From NCBI GenBank assembly GCA_036389155.1, contig DASVQN010000028.1:62001-126000 (forward strand): a DNA stretch of 64,000 nucleotides, in the 5' to 3' direction. The position numbers were made by a program, and so were the translations under genes. The notes under the pieces were generated by a model. That model was not told the DNA's origin. It saw only the letters and a list, made by a program, of their open reading frames with translations, and searched no databases. Positions 15,790 through 25,826 of this stretch are shown piece by piece (within the stretch, counting starts at the first letter, position 1; every line of letters begins with the position of its first letter). Origin of the DNA: CADCVT01 sp036389155. GTDB taxonomy: Bacteria > Actinomycetota > Thermoleophilia > Solirubrobacterales > Solirubrobacteraceae.

Positions 15790-16980
15790 TCACGTTCGGC
15801 GCCGGCGCAGCAGCCGGCCCAGCTCGCTCACGCCGCGCACGAGCCGGTCGTCGGGCACGCCGGAGAAGCTCATCCGCGCGTGGTTGGGCTCCTGGTCGAC
15901 CGGGAAGAAGGTCGCGCCCGGCACGTAGGCGACCTTGGCCTCGGGCAGCAGCGTCTCGGCCATGAACGCGGCCGCGTCGAGGTCCTCCGGGAAGGTCAGC
16001 CAGATGAACAGCCCGCCGTCGGGGCTGGTGTGCCGCACGTCGTCGGGGAAGGTCTCGGCGATCGTCGCGAGCATCAGGTCGCGCTTGTGGCGGTAGACCG
16101 GGATCGCCGCGGCGATGTGCGCGTCGATGTCGTACCGGCTGAGGTACTCCGCGGTGGCGGTCATGTTGAGCGTGCTGTTCTGCGTGTCGGCGGCGAGCTT
16201 CAGCAGGGTCAGGCGCTCGAGGATCTCCGGGCTCGCGAGCGCCCAGCCGAGCCGCATGGCGGGCGCCAGGATCTTGGAGAAGCTCCCCAGGTGCAGGACG
16301 CGGCCCTCGGTGTCGAGGCTCTTCAGCGTCGGCAGGTGCTCGCCCTCGTAGCGCAGCGCCCGGTAGGGCGTGTCCTCCACCACGAGCAGCCCGTGGGCGT
16401 TCGCCAGCTCGATCAGGCGACGGCGGCGGGCGAGGCTCATCGTGACGCCGGCCGGGTTCTGGAAGTCCGGCACCGTGTAGATCATCGCGGCGTCCGGATG
16501 GGCGGCCAGCACCTCCTCGAGGTGGTCGGTGTCCATCCCCTCCTCGTCGGTGCGCACCGGCGCGTACGCCGGCTCGGTCGGCGCGAACGCGATCAGCGCG
16601 CCGAGGAACGTCGGGTTCTCGGTGACGATCACGTCGCCGGGATCGACGACGAGCTTGGCCGCGAGGTCGAGGCCCTGCTGGCCGCCCTGGATGATCAGGA
16701 CGTCGTCCGCCGTGCACGGCATGCCGTCCCGGCTGAGGCGCTCGGCGACCGCCGCGCGCAGCTGCGGGAGGCCGTTCGTCGTCGTGTACTGCAGGGCGAG
16801 CGCGCGGTCGGGCACGAGGATCCGCGCGTAGACCTCCTGCAGGTCCGCCACCGGGAAGAGCGCCGGGTCGGGATAGCCGCCGCCGAAGGAGATGATGTCC
16901 GGGTCGGCGCCGAGGCGCAGCAGCTCGCGGATGGCCGACGGCTGGACGCCGCGCATGCGCCGCGCGTACGGGACGGTCAC
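15790..16980 (-). CDS. PLP-dependent aminotransferase (class I/II, 2-aminoadipate type)
   Basis: 396 residues from GTG 16980, which overlaps the upstream RraA-like stop as GTGA. Fold type I hallmarks are ISFGGGYPDPALFP near the N-terminus, QGGQQGLDLAAKL, YTVPDFQNPAGV (the NPxG motif), VVEDTPYRALRY and the Schiff-base Lys236 in LGSFSKILAP. This is the MocR/LysN-like aminotransferase group without the DNA-binding domain; alpha-aminoadipate or branched/aromatic amino acid transamination are possible reactions. Pairing with an RraA-type protein suggests catabolism of a hydroxy- or oxo-acid, but the pathway is not resolved. Confidence 0.9.
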   Translation of the reverse strand: MTVPYARRMRGVQPSAIRELLRLGADPDIISFGGGYPDPALFPVADLQEVYARILVPDRALALQYTTTNGLPQLRAAVAERLSRDGMPCTADDVLIIQGGQQGLDLAAKLVVDPGDVIVTENPTFLGALIAFAPTEPAYAPVRTDEEGMDTDHLEEVLAAHPDAAMIYTVPDFQNPAGVTMSLARRRRLIELANAHGLLVVEDTPYRALRYEGEHLPTLKSLDTEGRVLHLGSFSKILAPAMRLGWALASPEILERLTLLKLAADTQNSTLNMTATAEYLSRYDIDAHIAAAIPVYRHKRDLMLATIAETFPDDVRHTSPDGGLFIWLTFPEDLDAAAFMAETLLPEAKVAYVPGATFFPVDQEPNHARMSFSGVPDDRLVRGVSELGRLLRRRRT

Positions 16981-17639
16981 GAGAAGGTCAGCCTGCTGTC
17001 GCGCCCGGCGCGGATCGCCGCGAGGTGCTCGTCGAAGTTGACGCTGTCGAAGAGCGAGGCGCCGTCCTCGATCGCCCCGCGCAGCGCCGCCTCGCGCCGC
17101 TCGATCGCCTCCGCCGCCTCGAGCACCGCCCGGATCTCCTCCTCGCCCCCCACGACCAGGCCGTCGTCGTCGCCCAGCAGCAGGTCGCCCGGGCGCACCT
17201 CCACCGCGCCGATCGCGACGGGCACCTGCACGACCGGCACGGCCCGCGCGGGACACGCGCTCGGCACGGCGCCGCGCGCGTAGACCGGGAGGTCCATCTC
17301 CGCGAGCCTCGGGCTGTCGCGGCACATGCCGTCGATGACGATCCCGGCCACGCCCCGCCGGAGGGCCTCGGTCGCGAACAGCTCGCCGGCGACCGCGTGC
17401 TCGTCGTTCCCCCGCACGACCAGGACGTCGCCGCGCCCTGACTGCTGCAGCGCCGCGAGGACGGGCATCAGGTCCTCGCGGGCGTCGACGGTGAGCGCGC
17501 GCCCGACGAGGCGCAGCCCTGGCCGCACGGGCCGCAGCGTCCGCGGCAGGACGCGCAGGCCCGGGCCCGCGTCCACGAGCGAGGTCGTGCTGACGCCGGC
17601 CAGCCGGCGGAGTGTGTCGTCGGGGGATCGCGCCGTCAT
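16977..17639 (-). CDS. RraA-family protein (HMG aldolase/demethylmenaquinone methyltransferase-like)
   Basis: 220 residues. The RraA-like fold is recognised from GRALTVDAREDLMPV, VLVVRGNDEHAVAGELFATEA, GIVIDGMCRDSP (Gly/Arg/Asp metal-binding block) and VEVRPGDLLLGDDDGLVV. Family members include 4-hydroxy-4-methyl-2-oxoglutarate aldolase and oxaloacetate decarboxylase, which use a divalent metal; others only bind RNase E. With an aminotransferase directly downstream, an aldolase role on an oxo-acid is the better guess. ATG 17639 is the only good start. Confidence 0.88.
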   Translation of the reverse strand: MTARSPDDTLRRLAGVSTTSLVDAGPGLRVLPRTLRPVRPGLRLVGRALTVDAREDLMPVLAALQQSGRGDVLVVRGNDEHAVAGELFATEALRRGVAGIVIDGMCRDSPRLAEMDLPVYARGAVPSACPARAVPVVQVPVAIGAVEVRPGDLLLGDDDGLVVGGEEEIRAVLEAAEAIERREAALRGAIEDGASLFDSVNFDEHLAAIRAGRDSRLTFS

Positions 17640-17658
17640 GGGCGCCGACGATACGCCG

Positions 17659-20600
17659 TCAGGCGCGCACGCGGAACGCCTGCTTGACGACGGCGCTGAC
17701 GGCGCCGGTGGCGTCGCGGGCGCGGACGCGGAGCGTGTGCCTCCCGGGCTTCAGGTTGCGCAGCGCCTTGCGCGCGCCGCACGCCTTCCACTTGCCCCGG
17801 TCGAGCTTGCACTCGAGCTTCAGCGCGCCCTGGCCGCCGCCGGCGCGCAGCGTGAACGTCGCCGTCCGCTTCTTGACGCGCGCGCCGACGATCTTCGCGA
17901 CGGGCCTGCCGCCACCGGCGCCGCCCGGCGGCAGCCCGCCGCCGTCGGCTCCCGGATCACCCGAGCCGGCGCCGCCGTCGCCGCTGCTGCCGCCGCCGAA
18001 GCCGCCCCCCGTGCCGCCGGCGAAGCCGCCCCCGCCGTCGCCGTTCGTGCCGCCGGAGATCGCCGTCGCGAGGCTGAAGTACGCCGTCACCGACCGGTCC
18101 CCGACCGCGTCGGTGATCGTGCAGGTCCCGTCGCCGACGACGTCGCAGCCGCTCCAGAACGCGAACTCCGAGCCGGCGTCGGCGAGCGCGAACAGCGTCG
18201 CCTGCGAGTGCGTGGGGACGGTCGTCGAGCAGGTCGCCCCGCACGACAGGTCGGGCCCGGTGACGACGCCCGTGCCCGCGCCGCCGCGGGCGACGACGAT
18301 CGTCGCGGTCGGTCCCGTACCGCCGTCGCCGCCGCCGCCGCCTCCGCCGCCGCCTCCGCCCCCCGTGTCGTTCGGGGCGAAGTTCGCCTTGACGGTGCGG
18401 TCGGCGTTCATGGTCACGTCGCACAAGCTGTACTCGAGCTGGTCGCAGCCCTCCCACGAGACGAAGTGGTGGCCGGCGGCGGGGGTCGGCTGGAGCGTCA
18501 CGGTGTCGGTCTGGATGACGTCCTCGGTGCAGTCGTCCGGGCAGCTGATGCCCTGGCCGCTGACCGAACCCGAGCCGCCGATGGTCACGGTCAGCCGCTT
18601 GGTGGGCGCGGGCGGCGGCGGGCCGAACGTCGCGGTGACGGTCACGTCGGCGCTGACCGTGACGGTGCACTCCGGGCCGTCCGGGCTCGTGCAGTTCGTC
18701 CAGCCGTTGAAGAACGACCCGGGGAGGGGCTCGGCGGTGAGGGTGACCTGCGCCCCGTCGTCGACGCGTCGCGTGCAGTCGTCGCCGCAGCCGATCCCGT
18801 CGCCGCTGACGTAGCCCTGCCCGGTCCCGGCGCGCGCGACCGTGAGCGTGCGGCGCGGGACCGGGATCTTCGCGAAGGTGGGATGCACCTCGCGCGAGGC
18901 GGCGACCGTGACGGTGCACTGGCTGCCGGCGACCGAGTCGCAGTCCGACCAGCCCTCGAACGTCGAGCCGCTCGCCGGGGCCGCGGTGAGCGTGACCTGC
19001 GTCCCCTGGTCGACGAGCTGCTCGCAGTCGGTGCCGCACTGGATGCCGCTGCCCGTGACGGTCCCGGTGCCGGTGCCGATCCGGCGGACGGTGAGCGCGC
19101 GCTTCGTCGCCGGCGCCGAGCCCAGGAAGCGCGCGACGGCGACGTCGTCGCGCTGCTGGAAGACGGAGGTCGCTCCGCCGACGGTGAGGCGGCCGTCCGG
19201 CGCCACCGCGAAGCCCTGTGCCTCGGCCTGCGCGCCGGGATCGGGCGTCGCCGTGGCGACGCCGCCGGGCGCGAAGGTGGCGTCGGGGTCGCCGTCCGCC
19301 TCGAGCCGCGCGACCGCCAAGGTCTGCCCGCCGCCACCCCCGACGAGGATGCGCCCGGCGCCGTCGTGCGCCGCGCCAGCGGGGAGCGCGCACAGCGAGC
19401 CGAGGTCGAGCGGCGCGACGCCGTCGCCGGAGAACGTGCCGTCGGGCGAGCCGCCCGCCGTCAGGCGCATCACCGCCGTCCGGCAGCTGCCGCCTCCCTC
19501 GTCCTCGAGCCCTGCGACGACGATCCTCTCGGACGGGTCGACGGCGAGGCCGAGCGACGCGACCGAACGGTTGAGCTCGGTGAGGAGGTCGGACGCCGTC
19601 GCCGCTGAACGTCCCGTCCGGCGCGCCGGCCGAGGTGAAGCGCGCGACGACGGCGGGCTGCCCGCCGACCTGGCGGTCGATCGCGTACCCGGCGAGCACG
19701 ATCCTGCCGAGCTCGTCCACCGCGATCGCGTCCGCGGTCACCTCGACGGTCGAGGGGAGCGCGACCTCCGCGACGCCGAACGCCGCGTCGCGGACGCCGT
19801 CGAGCGTGAACCGCACGGCGGCCATCGACTTCTCCCCCGACTGCACGTTCTGCGCCGTGGCGCCCACGACGATGCCGCCGCCACCGATGGCGATGGCGTC
19901 CGGGACGTCGTTCAGCTCGCCGGGCAGATCCGCGCCGACCCAGCCGTCGCCGCCGCCGAACGTCGTGTCCAGCGCGCCGGCGGCCGTCAGCCGCAGCACG
20001 ACGATCCCGCCCTCGTCGCCCGCTCCGTTGGCGGCGAGCAGGATGCGGTTCTGGGCGTCCACCGTCACGGCGTGGACGATGAGCACCTCGTCGACTCCCG
20101 GGTGCAGGACGGGGAGCGCGATGCCGTCGCCGCCCCCGAACGCCGGGTCGAGGTTCCCCGCGGCCGTGTACCGGACGACGAACCCGTGCGGGATCGGGCT
20201 GTACGGGCCGCCGCCGCGGTTCGGCGCGGTGTAGCCGACGACGATCGTGCGGCCCTCGCCGTCGACGGTCATGCCGTAGGCGCGATCCGGCCCGTCGTCG
20301 CGGATGCCGAACTGCACGGTCCGCCCGTCGTTGTAGTCCTCGTCCGTCTGCCCGGCGCTCGTCAGCCGCGTCGCGATCGACGTGTACCGCGGCGTGTAGT
20401 CGAGGTAGTTGTGATCGAGGTAGCCGACGACGTACGGGCGCCCCGAGGCGTCGACGACGAGGTCGCGCGGCTGCGAGGCCGCCTCGTCCTGCGTGAGCAG
20501 GATGCCGTCCTGGCCGAAGGCGCCGTCGAGGCCGCCTGCGTCGCCGAAACGAGCCACGTAGCGGTCGTCGCGGGTCTTGTCCGCGTAGAGCTGCAGGTTC

Positions 20601-21661
20601 GCGGCGCCGGCGACGACGATCCGTCCCTGCGCGTCGACGTCGACGGCGGCCGCGAAGTCCGGCCGGGCGCCGACGTCGAACGTGAGCAGCCCGTCCCCGC
20701 TCAGCTGGGAGTCCGGCGCGCCGCCGGACGTGTAGCGGCGCACCACGCTGTCGCTCACGGCATTGTCGGCGCCGGCGACGAGGACGCGGCTCTGCGCGTC
20801 GGTCGTGACGTCCATGGGCACGAAGTGGTCGCCCGCGGCGCCGGTCACCCTCGCGACGCCGTCGCCGCCGAACGCGGGGTCGAGCGCGCCGGCGGTCGTC
20901 AGGCGCGCGACGGTCGGGCGACTCGTCTGGTCGACGGCCTCGTCCGAGTATCCGGCGAGGACGACCCGTCCGAGCGGGTCGACGTCCGTCCCGACGAGCG
21001 ACTCGCCCGCGCCGCCGAGGTCGACGACGTCGCGGCCGTCGCCCGAGAAGCCGGTCGACGGCTCTCCCGCCGCGGTGAAGCGCGCGACGCAGGTGTCGAA
21101 CTGGCCGGAGAACCCGATGGTGCAGGGCGCCGCCACCGTGGCGCGGCCGGTCGGCTCGACCGCCAGCTCCGGGCCGCCGAACGTGTAGCTGGTGAACGCG
21201 ACCTCGACCGTCCCGTCGCCCCCGTAGCTCCCGTCCGGCGCGCCGAGCGCGCCGAGCCGCGTGAGCCGCACCTCGTCCGGGGTCGGCTGGGCGGCGAGGT
21301 ACACGCGGTCGAGGTCGTCGAGGCCGATGCCGACGGCGAGGTACGCGTCGCCGTCGCGCACGATGCCGCCCCGCCCGAAGTCCGCGTCGAGCTGGCCGCT
21401 CGGAAGCAGGCGGGCGACGAATCCGCCGCTGAGGACGACGAGCCGCCCGTGGGAGTCGAGCAGCGCCTCGCGCGGGGCCGACGGGGCCATGCCCGCCCCG
21501 CTGCCGAGGTCGCGCACGTCGACGCCGTCGGTCGAGAAGGTCGTGTCGAGATCGCCGGGAGCCGCGTCCGCCGCGGCCGGCGCGGCCACCGCCGCGACCG
21601 CGAGGGCGACGGCGAGCGGCCGCAGCCGACGCCCGATGCTGCCGTCCGTGACGCACCGCAT
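17659..21661 (-). CDS. Giant secreted delta-60 / Bacterial-repeat protein with frameshift
   Basis: About 1,333 residues if one base near 19590 is removed. The signal peptide (about 1-33) starts at ATG 21661. Residues about 34-830 consist of delta-60 repeats: units with FGGDGV/FSGDGV, a VDAQGRIVVAG turn and RLTxAG spacing. After the frameshift (GDGV continuing as DLLTELNRS in the other frame) two more delta-60 units follow. Then come five Bacterial-repeat (InlB B-like) domains of about 75 residues with C-G-x-D-C, a W in GWSDC/GWTNC and TATF/KANF endings. A Gly-rich linker leads to a C-terminal Ig-like domain (PVAKIVGARVKKRTATF). Probably cell-wall or extracellular. The downstream frame from 19473 is only the C-terminal part. 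Without the correction the N-terminal product would read into about 550 unrelated codons. Confidence 0.8.
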
Positions 21662-21724
21662 TGCGGCAGTGTGGAGGCCGGAGCCGGCGACCGCCCTAGG
21701 CGGGGCACCCCAGTCTTTTGCCGC

Positions 21725-23728
21725 TCAGCCGCTTCCGGGCGGCGGGCGGTGCCAGATCGTCACCGTGGTCGTGCCGTCCAGGAAGACCTCGTCGATGCTC
21801 CGGGCGAGCAGCAGCTGATCGCTGCCGCGCTCGAGGTTGCCGATGATCGTCACCGGGTCGTTCTTGACGACCCCCGGCGCGAGCAGCCCGAACGCCGGCT
21901 CCCACAGGCTGCTCTCGTCGACGAAGTTCTCGGTGCCGCACTGGCCCGTGGTGACGTACTGGTTGAACTCGAGCGGGCCGCCGGTGTCGAGGATGAGCTT
22001 CGCCGAGGCGAGCGGATCGACCGGCGGCGAGCCCTCGACCCGCGGGGCCACGTCGAACGACAGCGCCACCCTCATCGTGCTGTCCTGCGTGTGGTCGGCG
22101 TTGACCTCCGAGTGCCCCGTCCCGTCGGGCGGCGGGTCCTTCGGGCAGGTGAAGTCGTACACGGTGCCGCCCGTGTACGCCTGCCAGTGAAGTGGCCCGG
22201 TGCTGGCCTCGGCGACGCCGAAGATGATGTTCTGGGCGTCGAGGTCGTAGTGGAACTCGCCGTGGATCTCGCCGGTGATGACGAGCTTCGCCTCCGAGCT
22301 GAAGTCCAGCTCGAAGCGCAGGCAGTTCTCGATCTTCTCCATGGTGGCGGCGTAGCTGCCCTCGTCCAGGCCGAGCAGCTGCACCGTCCGCTCGACCTGC
22401 AGCATCCGCGCGACGGCGGCCAGATCGTGGTCGTCGACGCAGCGGTGGTACGCGCGGTCGGCGGCGTTCTTGAGGATCTGGCTGAGCAGGTCCAGCATCT
22501 CGTCGACCTCGGCGGAGAGCTGCTGGTCGATGCCGAGCAGCTGCGTCATGCGCCACCAGCCGAGGGCCTTGGCGAACGCGTCGTTCATGGCGTCGTCGCT
22601 CGTCAGCGCGGCGCCCAGCGCCGGCTTGACGATCTGGCCGTAGTACGCCCGGGCGACCGCGACCTGCGTGTCGGGGTCGTTCCGTCTGACCGCGTCCTGC
22701 ATGTCGGCTTCGAGCTGCGCCTGCGTGCTCGCGGGGGCGCGGTCGTGCACCGCCGCCTGCTCGTCGCCGCTCATGTCGCCGGCGCCCGGGATCGAGAAGT
22801 GCAGGAGCGACAGCGTCAGGCCGCCGCCGGGGTCGGGCAGGAGGCGGAAGTCGCTGCCGTCGCCGTCTGCGGTGAAGACGACGAGGCGGTCGGCCGGCGG
22901 CACCTCGCCGGCCGGCTGGATCTCGAGGCCGGCGGCCTTGTTGAGCATCAGCCCCTCGGGTTCGAGCCTGACCGCGCCGACGAGGCGGCCGGGCATGCCG
23001 GCCAGGCCGGTGACCGGGGTCATCGTGATCTCCGTCGGGCTGAAGAGCGCGTCGGCGGGCAGCGTGAGCGTGTAGACGGTGCCGCTGTCGTCGGTCGTCG
23101 TCACCGTGCCGCCCGCGACGTCGACGAACTGGGTGACGCGCGAGCCGGTCTCCAGGGTCGGGGTCACGTCGAGCGGGTTCGTCGCGCGCGGGGCGGGGTT
23201 GCCGATCACGGCGCCCTGATCGATCGCGACGCCGGTCGGCGGGCCGGCGCCCGGCGGGCCCGCGCCGGGAGTGGCCGGCAACGCGACCACGACCGCGCCG
23301 CGCGAGGCGCGGCAGTCGTTGCCCTTCCGGCGGTCGGCCTTGCGCCGCGGCTGGACGACGCACGCGAGCAGCCGGTAGCGGCCCCGCGGCGTGGTGCGCG
23401 GCACGACGAGTCGCGTGCGCCCGCCGAGCCTCGCCGTGCGCGCGAGCCGCTTCAGCTTCGGGCGCGGCGCGAGGGCGACGTCGCTCCGGCTCGCCCGCGC
23501 GTCGCGCGACAGCAGGAACCGCAGCCGCGCGGCGCCGGTCCGGCGGCCGGTCCGCCGGACGGTCCACGTCACCGTGAAGGCGCTGCCGGGCGCGGCGGTC
23601 GCGGGCGGGTCGCCGACGGCCGCGGCGCGCAGGTCCCACGGCGCCTTCTTCGCCGCCCCGGCGGCCTGCGCGACCACGAGCGCCGAGAGGACGGCAAGCG
23701 ATACGACGGCGCATCCGGTGCCTCGCAC
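21725..23728 (-). CDS. Secreted protein with CARDB-like N-domain and ZU5-like region
   Basis: 667 residues from GTG 23728, which gives the signal peptide CAVVSLAVLSALVVAQAAG. Residues about 30-125 look like a CARDB adhesion domain (PWDLRAAAVGD...TVTWTVRRTG...RFLLSRDA). Residues about 165-290 contain GTVYTLTLPADALFSPTEITMTPV, a pattern like bacterial ZU5-type domains. The middle is helical with scattered Cys, and the C-terminus is beta-rich with Cys in DFTCPKD and TGQCGT. It is a paralog of the product of 43515-45521 (same domain order, similar length). Function unknown; extracellular location is inferred from the signal. Confidence 0.78.
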   Translation of the reverse strand: MRGTGCAVVSLAVLSALVVAQAAGAAKKAPWDLRAAAVGDPPATAAPGSAFTVTWTVRRTGRRTGAARLRFLLSRDARASRSDVALAPRPKLKRLARTARLGGRTRLVVPRTTPRGRYRLLACVVQPRRKADRRKGNDCRASRGAVVVALPATPGAGPPGAGPPTGVAIDQGAVIGNPAPRATNPLDVTPTLETGSRVTQFVDVAGGTVTTTDDSGTVYTLTLPADALFSPTEITMTPVTGLAGMPGRLVGAVRLEPEGLMLNKAAGLEIQPAGEVPPADRLVVFTADGDGSDFRLLPDPGGGLTLSLLHFSIPGAGDMSGDEQAAVHDRAPASTQAQLEADMQDAVRRNDPDTQVAVARAYYGQIVKPALGAALTSDDAMNDAFAKALGWWRMTQLLGIDQQLSAEVDEMLDLLSQILKNAADRAYHRCVDDHDLAAVARMLQVERTVQLLGLDEGSYAATMEKIENCLRFELDFSSEAKLVITGEIHGEFHYDLDAQNIIFGVAEASTGPLHWQAYTGGTVYDFTCPKDPPPDGTGHSEVNADHTQDSTMRVALSFDVAPRVEGSPPVDPLASAKLILDTGGPLEFNQYVTTGQCGTENFVDESSLWEPAFGLLAPGVVKNDPVTIIGNLERGSDQLLLARSIDEVFLDGTTTVTIWHRPPPGSG

Positions 23729-23843
23729 GGCCGGGAATGGTGCCACGCCGAGCGCCCATGCGCCAGCGCGATTGGGCGTCAGTCGCGTCGTGGCGGGTTG
23801 CCGCGATCGCTCGCGCGCCCCTCTGCGCGCCGGTACGCTCCGG

Positions 23844-24251
23844 ATGGTGAAGCGCGCCCTCGTCATCGTCCTGGCCGCGGCTCTCGTGGCGCCCGCGGGC
23901 GCGTACGCCGGCGCGGTCAACCTGCGCGTCAACGCCGACACCGGGCCGGGGACGAAGGTGCGCCAGGCGACCCTGACCTGCGACTCGGACGGTCCGCGCG
24001 CCACCGGCTTCCTCCGTGGCCGCGACGCGGCCGAGCTGTGCCGTCGCGCGTATGCGCTGGAGCGGTTCCTCGGCCGTGGCCCGGAGCCCGGGCGGCAGTG
24101 TACGCAGCAGTACGGCGGGCCCGAGCGGGCGCTCGTGCGCGGCAACGTCAGGGGGACCGCCGTGAAGCGACGCTTCAAGCGCACCGACGGCTGTGAGATC
24201 GCGGACTGGCGGCGGGCGCGGCTCCTGCTCCCCCGTCCGGCGTCGGGCTGA
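23844..24251 (+). CDS. SSI-like protease inhibitor domain protein
   Basis: 135 residues from ATG 23844. Signal peptide to about residue 23. The mature part carries four Cys in the arrangement seen in Streptomyces subtilisin inhibitor-like proteins: LTCDSDGP, ELCRRAY, QCTQQYGGP and TDGCEIADW. The CTxxYGGP...RTDGCEI block is the most recognisable. SSI proteins inhibit subtilisin-type serine proteases outside the cell; the reactive-site loop cannot be verified here. It is followed after 10 nt by a DUF1343 lipoprotein gene, so the two may be co-transcribed. Confidence 0.72.
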   Translation: MVKRALVIVLAAALVAPAGAYAGAVNLRVNADTGPGTKVRQATLTCDSDGPRATGFLRGRDAAELCRRAYALERFLGRGPEPGRQCTQQYGGPERALVRGNVRGTAVKRRFKRTDGCEIADWRRARLLLPRPASG

Positions 24252-24261
24252 GCCTCGCGGG

Positions 24262-25512
24262 GTGCGCCGCGTCCTGATCGCTGCCGCGGCCGCGGTGCTG
24301 GTCGCCGGCTGCGGCGCCCAACGGCGCGGCCATCCCCGCTCCGGCGCGGACGAGGCGCCGGACCGCACCGCGGCCCCCGCCGTCCGCGTGGGCGCGGAGG
24401 AGCTCGATTCGCCGGCCGGGCGCCGGCTGCGCGGCCTGCGGGTCGGCCTGATCGCAAACGCCGCGTCGGTGACCAGGGACGGGCGGGCGTCCGTGCGGGC
24501 GCTGCGCGCCCACGGCGTCCACGTCGTGCGCCTGTTCGCTCCCGAGCACGGGTACCGGGGGCGTGGCGGAGCGGGCATCCGCCAGCGCGGCGGCCGCGCG
24601 TTCGGCGTGCCCGTGGTCAGCCTGTACGGCGCGCACTACGCGCCGACGCCGCACGACCTCCGCAGCCTCGACGCGCTGGTCTACGACCTCCAGGACGCCG
24701 GCGTGCGCTTCTACACCTACGTCTCGACGGAGATCCTCGCGTTGCGCGCGGCCGCCCGCGCGCGCGTGCCGTTCGTGGTCCTCGACCGCCCGGACCCGCT
24801 CGGCGGCGAGCTCGTGGCCGGCCCGGTCCGCCGCGGCCCGCCGACGTTCGTCGCCACCGCGCCCGGGCCGCTGGTGTACGGCCTGACGAGCGGGGAGATG
24901 GCGCGGTACGTCAACGCGCACAGCCGCCCGCGGGCGAAGCTGACGGTCGTCCCCATGCGCGGCTGGCGGCGGGAGATGACCTGGCCGCAGACGGGCCGTG
25001 CGTGGACGCCGCCGTCCCCTGGCCTGCAGACGGCGCAGGCCGCGCTGGCCTATCCCGGCACCGCGCTCTTCGAGGGGACCGTCCTGTCCGTCGGCGGCGG
25101 GACGCGCCGCTCGTACCAGATGCTCTGCGCCCCGTGGCTGGGCGCGCGCGACCTCGCGGCGCGCGCCTCGAAGCTCGGGATCCCCGCCACGCCGATCACG
25201 GTCGTCCCCCACCCGGTGCCGAGCGCAAGGGACCCGAAGTTCCGCGCCCGCCGCTGCCGCGGGGCGCTGCTCCACCCACCGGGCGACCGGGAGGTCGACG
25301 GCTACCGGACCGGTCTCGGGCTGCTGCTCGAGCTGCGCAGATCGAGGCGCTTCCGCTGGCTGCAGCACGGCGCCCTCACCGACGCGGTGCTCGGCACGCC
25401 GCTGCTGCGCCGCCGCGTCGACGCGGGCTGGTCGCTTGCGCGGATCCTCGCCGCAGAGGAGCGCGCCGTCCGCGCGTGGCGAGCCGCGCGCAAGCCCTAC
25501 CTGCTCTACTGA
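24262..25512 (+). CDS. DUF1343 lipoprotein (NamZ-like exo-N-acetylmuramidase family)
   Basis: 416 residues from GTG 24262 with lipobox LVAGC. DUF1343 hallmarks are GLIANAASV, RLFAPEHGYRGRG, LVYDLQDAGVRFYTYVST, FVVLDRPDPLGG and LFEGTVLSVGGGT. Characterised members (NamZ) remove terminal N-acetylmuramic acid from peptidoglycan fragments, so a role in cell-wall turnover outside the membrane is likely. Upstream is the SSI-like gene. The 3' end is followed by a probable GNAT gene remnant in another frame. Confidence 0.88.
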   Translation: MRRVLIAAAAAVLVAGCGAQRRGHPRSGADEAPDRTAAPAVRVGAEELDSPAGRRLRGLRVGLIANAASVTRDGRASVRALRAHGVHVVRLFAPEHGYRGRGGAGIRQRGGRAFGVPVVSLYGAHYAPTPHDLRSLDALVYDLQDAGVRFYTYVSTEILALRAAARARVPFVVLDRPDPLGGELVAGPVRRGPPTFVATAPGPLVYGLTSGEMARYVNAHSRPRAKLTVVPMRGWRREMTWPQTGRAWTPPSPGLQTAQAALAYPGTALFEGTVLSVGGGTRRSYQMLCAPWLGARDLAARASKLGIPATPITVVPHPVPSARDPKFRARRCRGALLHPPGDREVDGYRTGLGLLLELRRSRRFRWLQHGALTDAVLGTPLLRRRVDAGWSLARILAAEERAVRAWRAARKPYLLY

Positions 25513-25642
25513 GCGCGACGCCGCCGACGCGATCCTCGCCGGTGAGCGACCCGCCGGCGTGCGCGTCCCCGACGACTACCCGACGGAGTTCTCCGCGAGC
25601 GTGGCGCGGTGCGTCGGCGCCGCGGGGCAGCTCGGCCCCTGA
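25503..25642 (+). pseudogene. Probable N-terminal remnant of a GNAT acetyltransferase
   Basis: A short frame overlapping the end of the DUF1343 gene reads RDAADAILAGERPAGVRVP, then DYPTEFSASVARCVG and ends at a TGA at 25640-25642. That resembles the N-terminal helix region of GNAT proteins, which often read AxAILAGxRPxGxRxxxDYPTE. No start codon suits it and the acetyl-CoA-binding part is missing, so I read it as a decayed gene. It could also be chance. Confidence 0.4.
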
Positions 25643-25826
25643 GCGCGGCGGACGCCCAGGTGGTGGTCCGTGTCCGCGCATCCGGATCGAGGCAAAAGCG
25701 CAGCAGCACGCAGCTGCTGCCTGCGGGTCGAAGCGGAAGCCGCGAGGGTGGCCGGGTGGGCGGGCGGGCCGCGCCGGCGCGACCGCGCAGGAACACCGCC
25801 GGGACCGCGGGCGCGGCGCGGACGCC
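25513..25826. other. Convergent intergenic region, 314 bp
   Basis: Between the DUF1343 gene and sufD. The left part holds the GNAT-like remnant. At 25700-25720 a small hairpin has 7-base arms GCAGCAG and CTGCTGC around a 7-nt loop, a possible terminator without a T-run. I see no intact gene in the remainder. Confidence 0.5.

Noticed and set aside
18842..24196. Very long open frames on the plus strand opposite the secreted-protein genes (up to about 1,780 codons)
   Set aside because: They are Arg/Asp/Ala/Val-rich reads of the other strand of high-GC genes. No domain, signal or start context, and the minus strand encodes recognisable repeats and domains.
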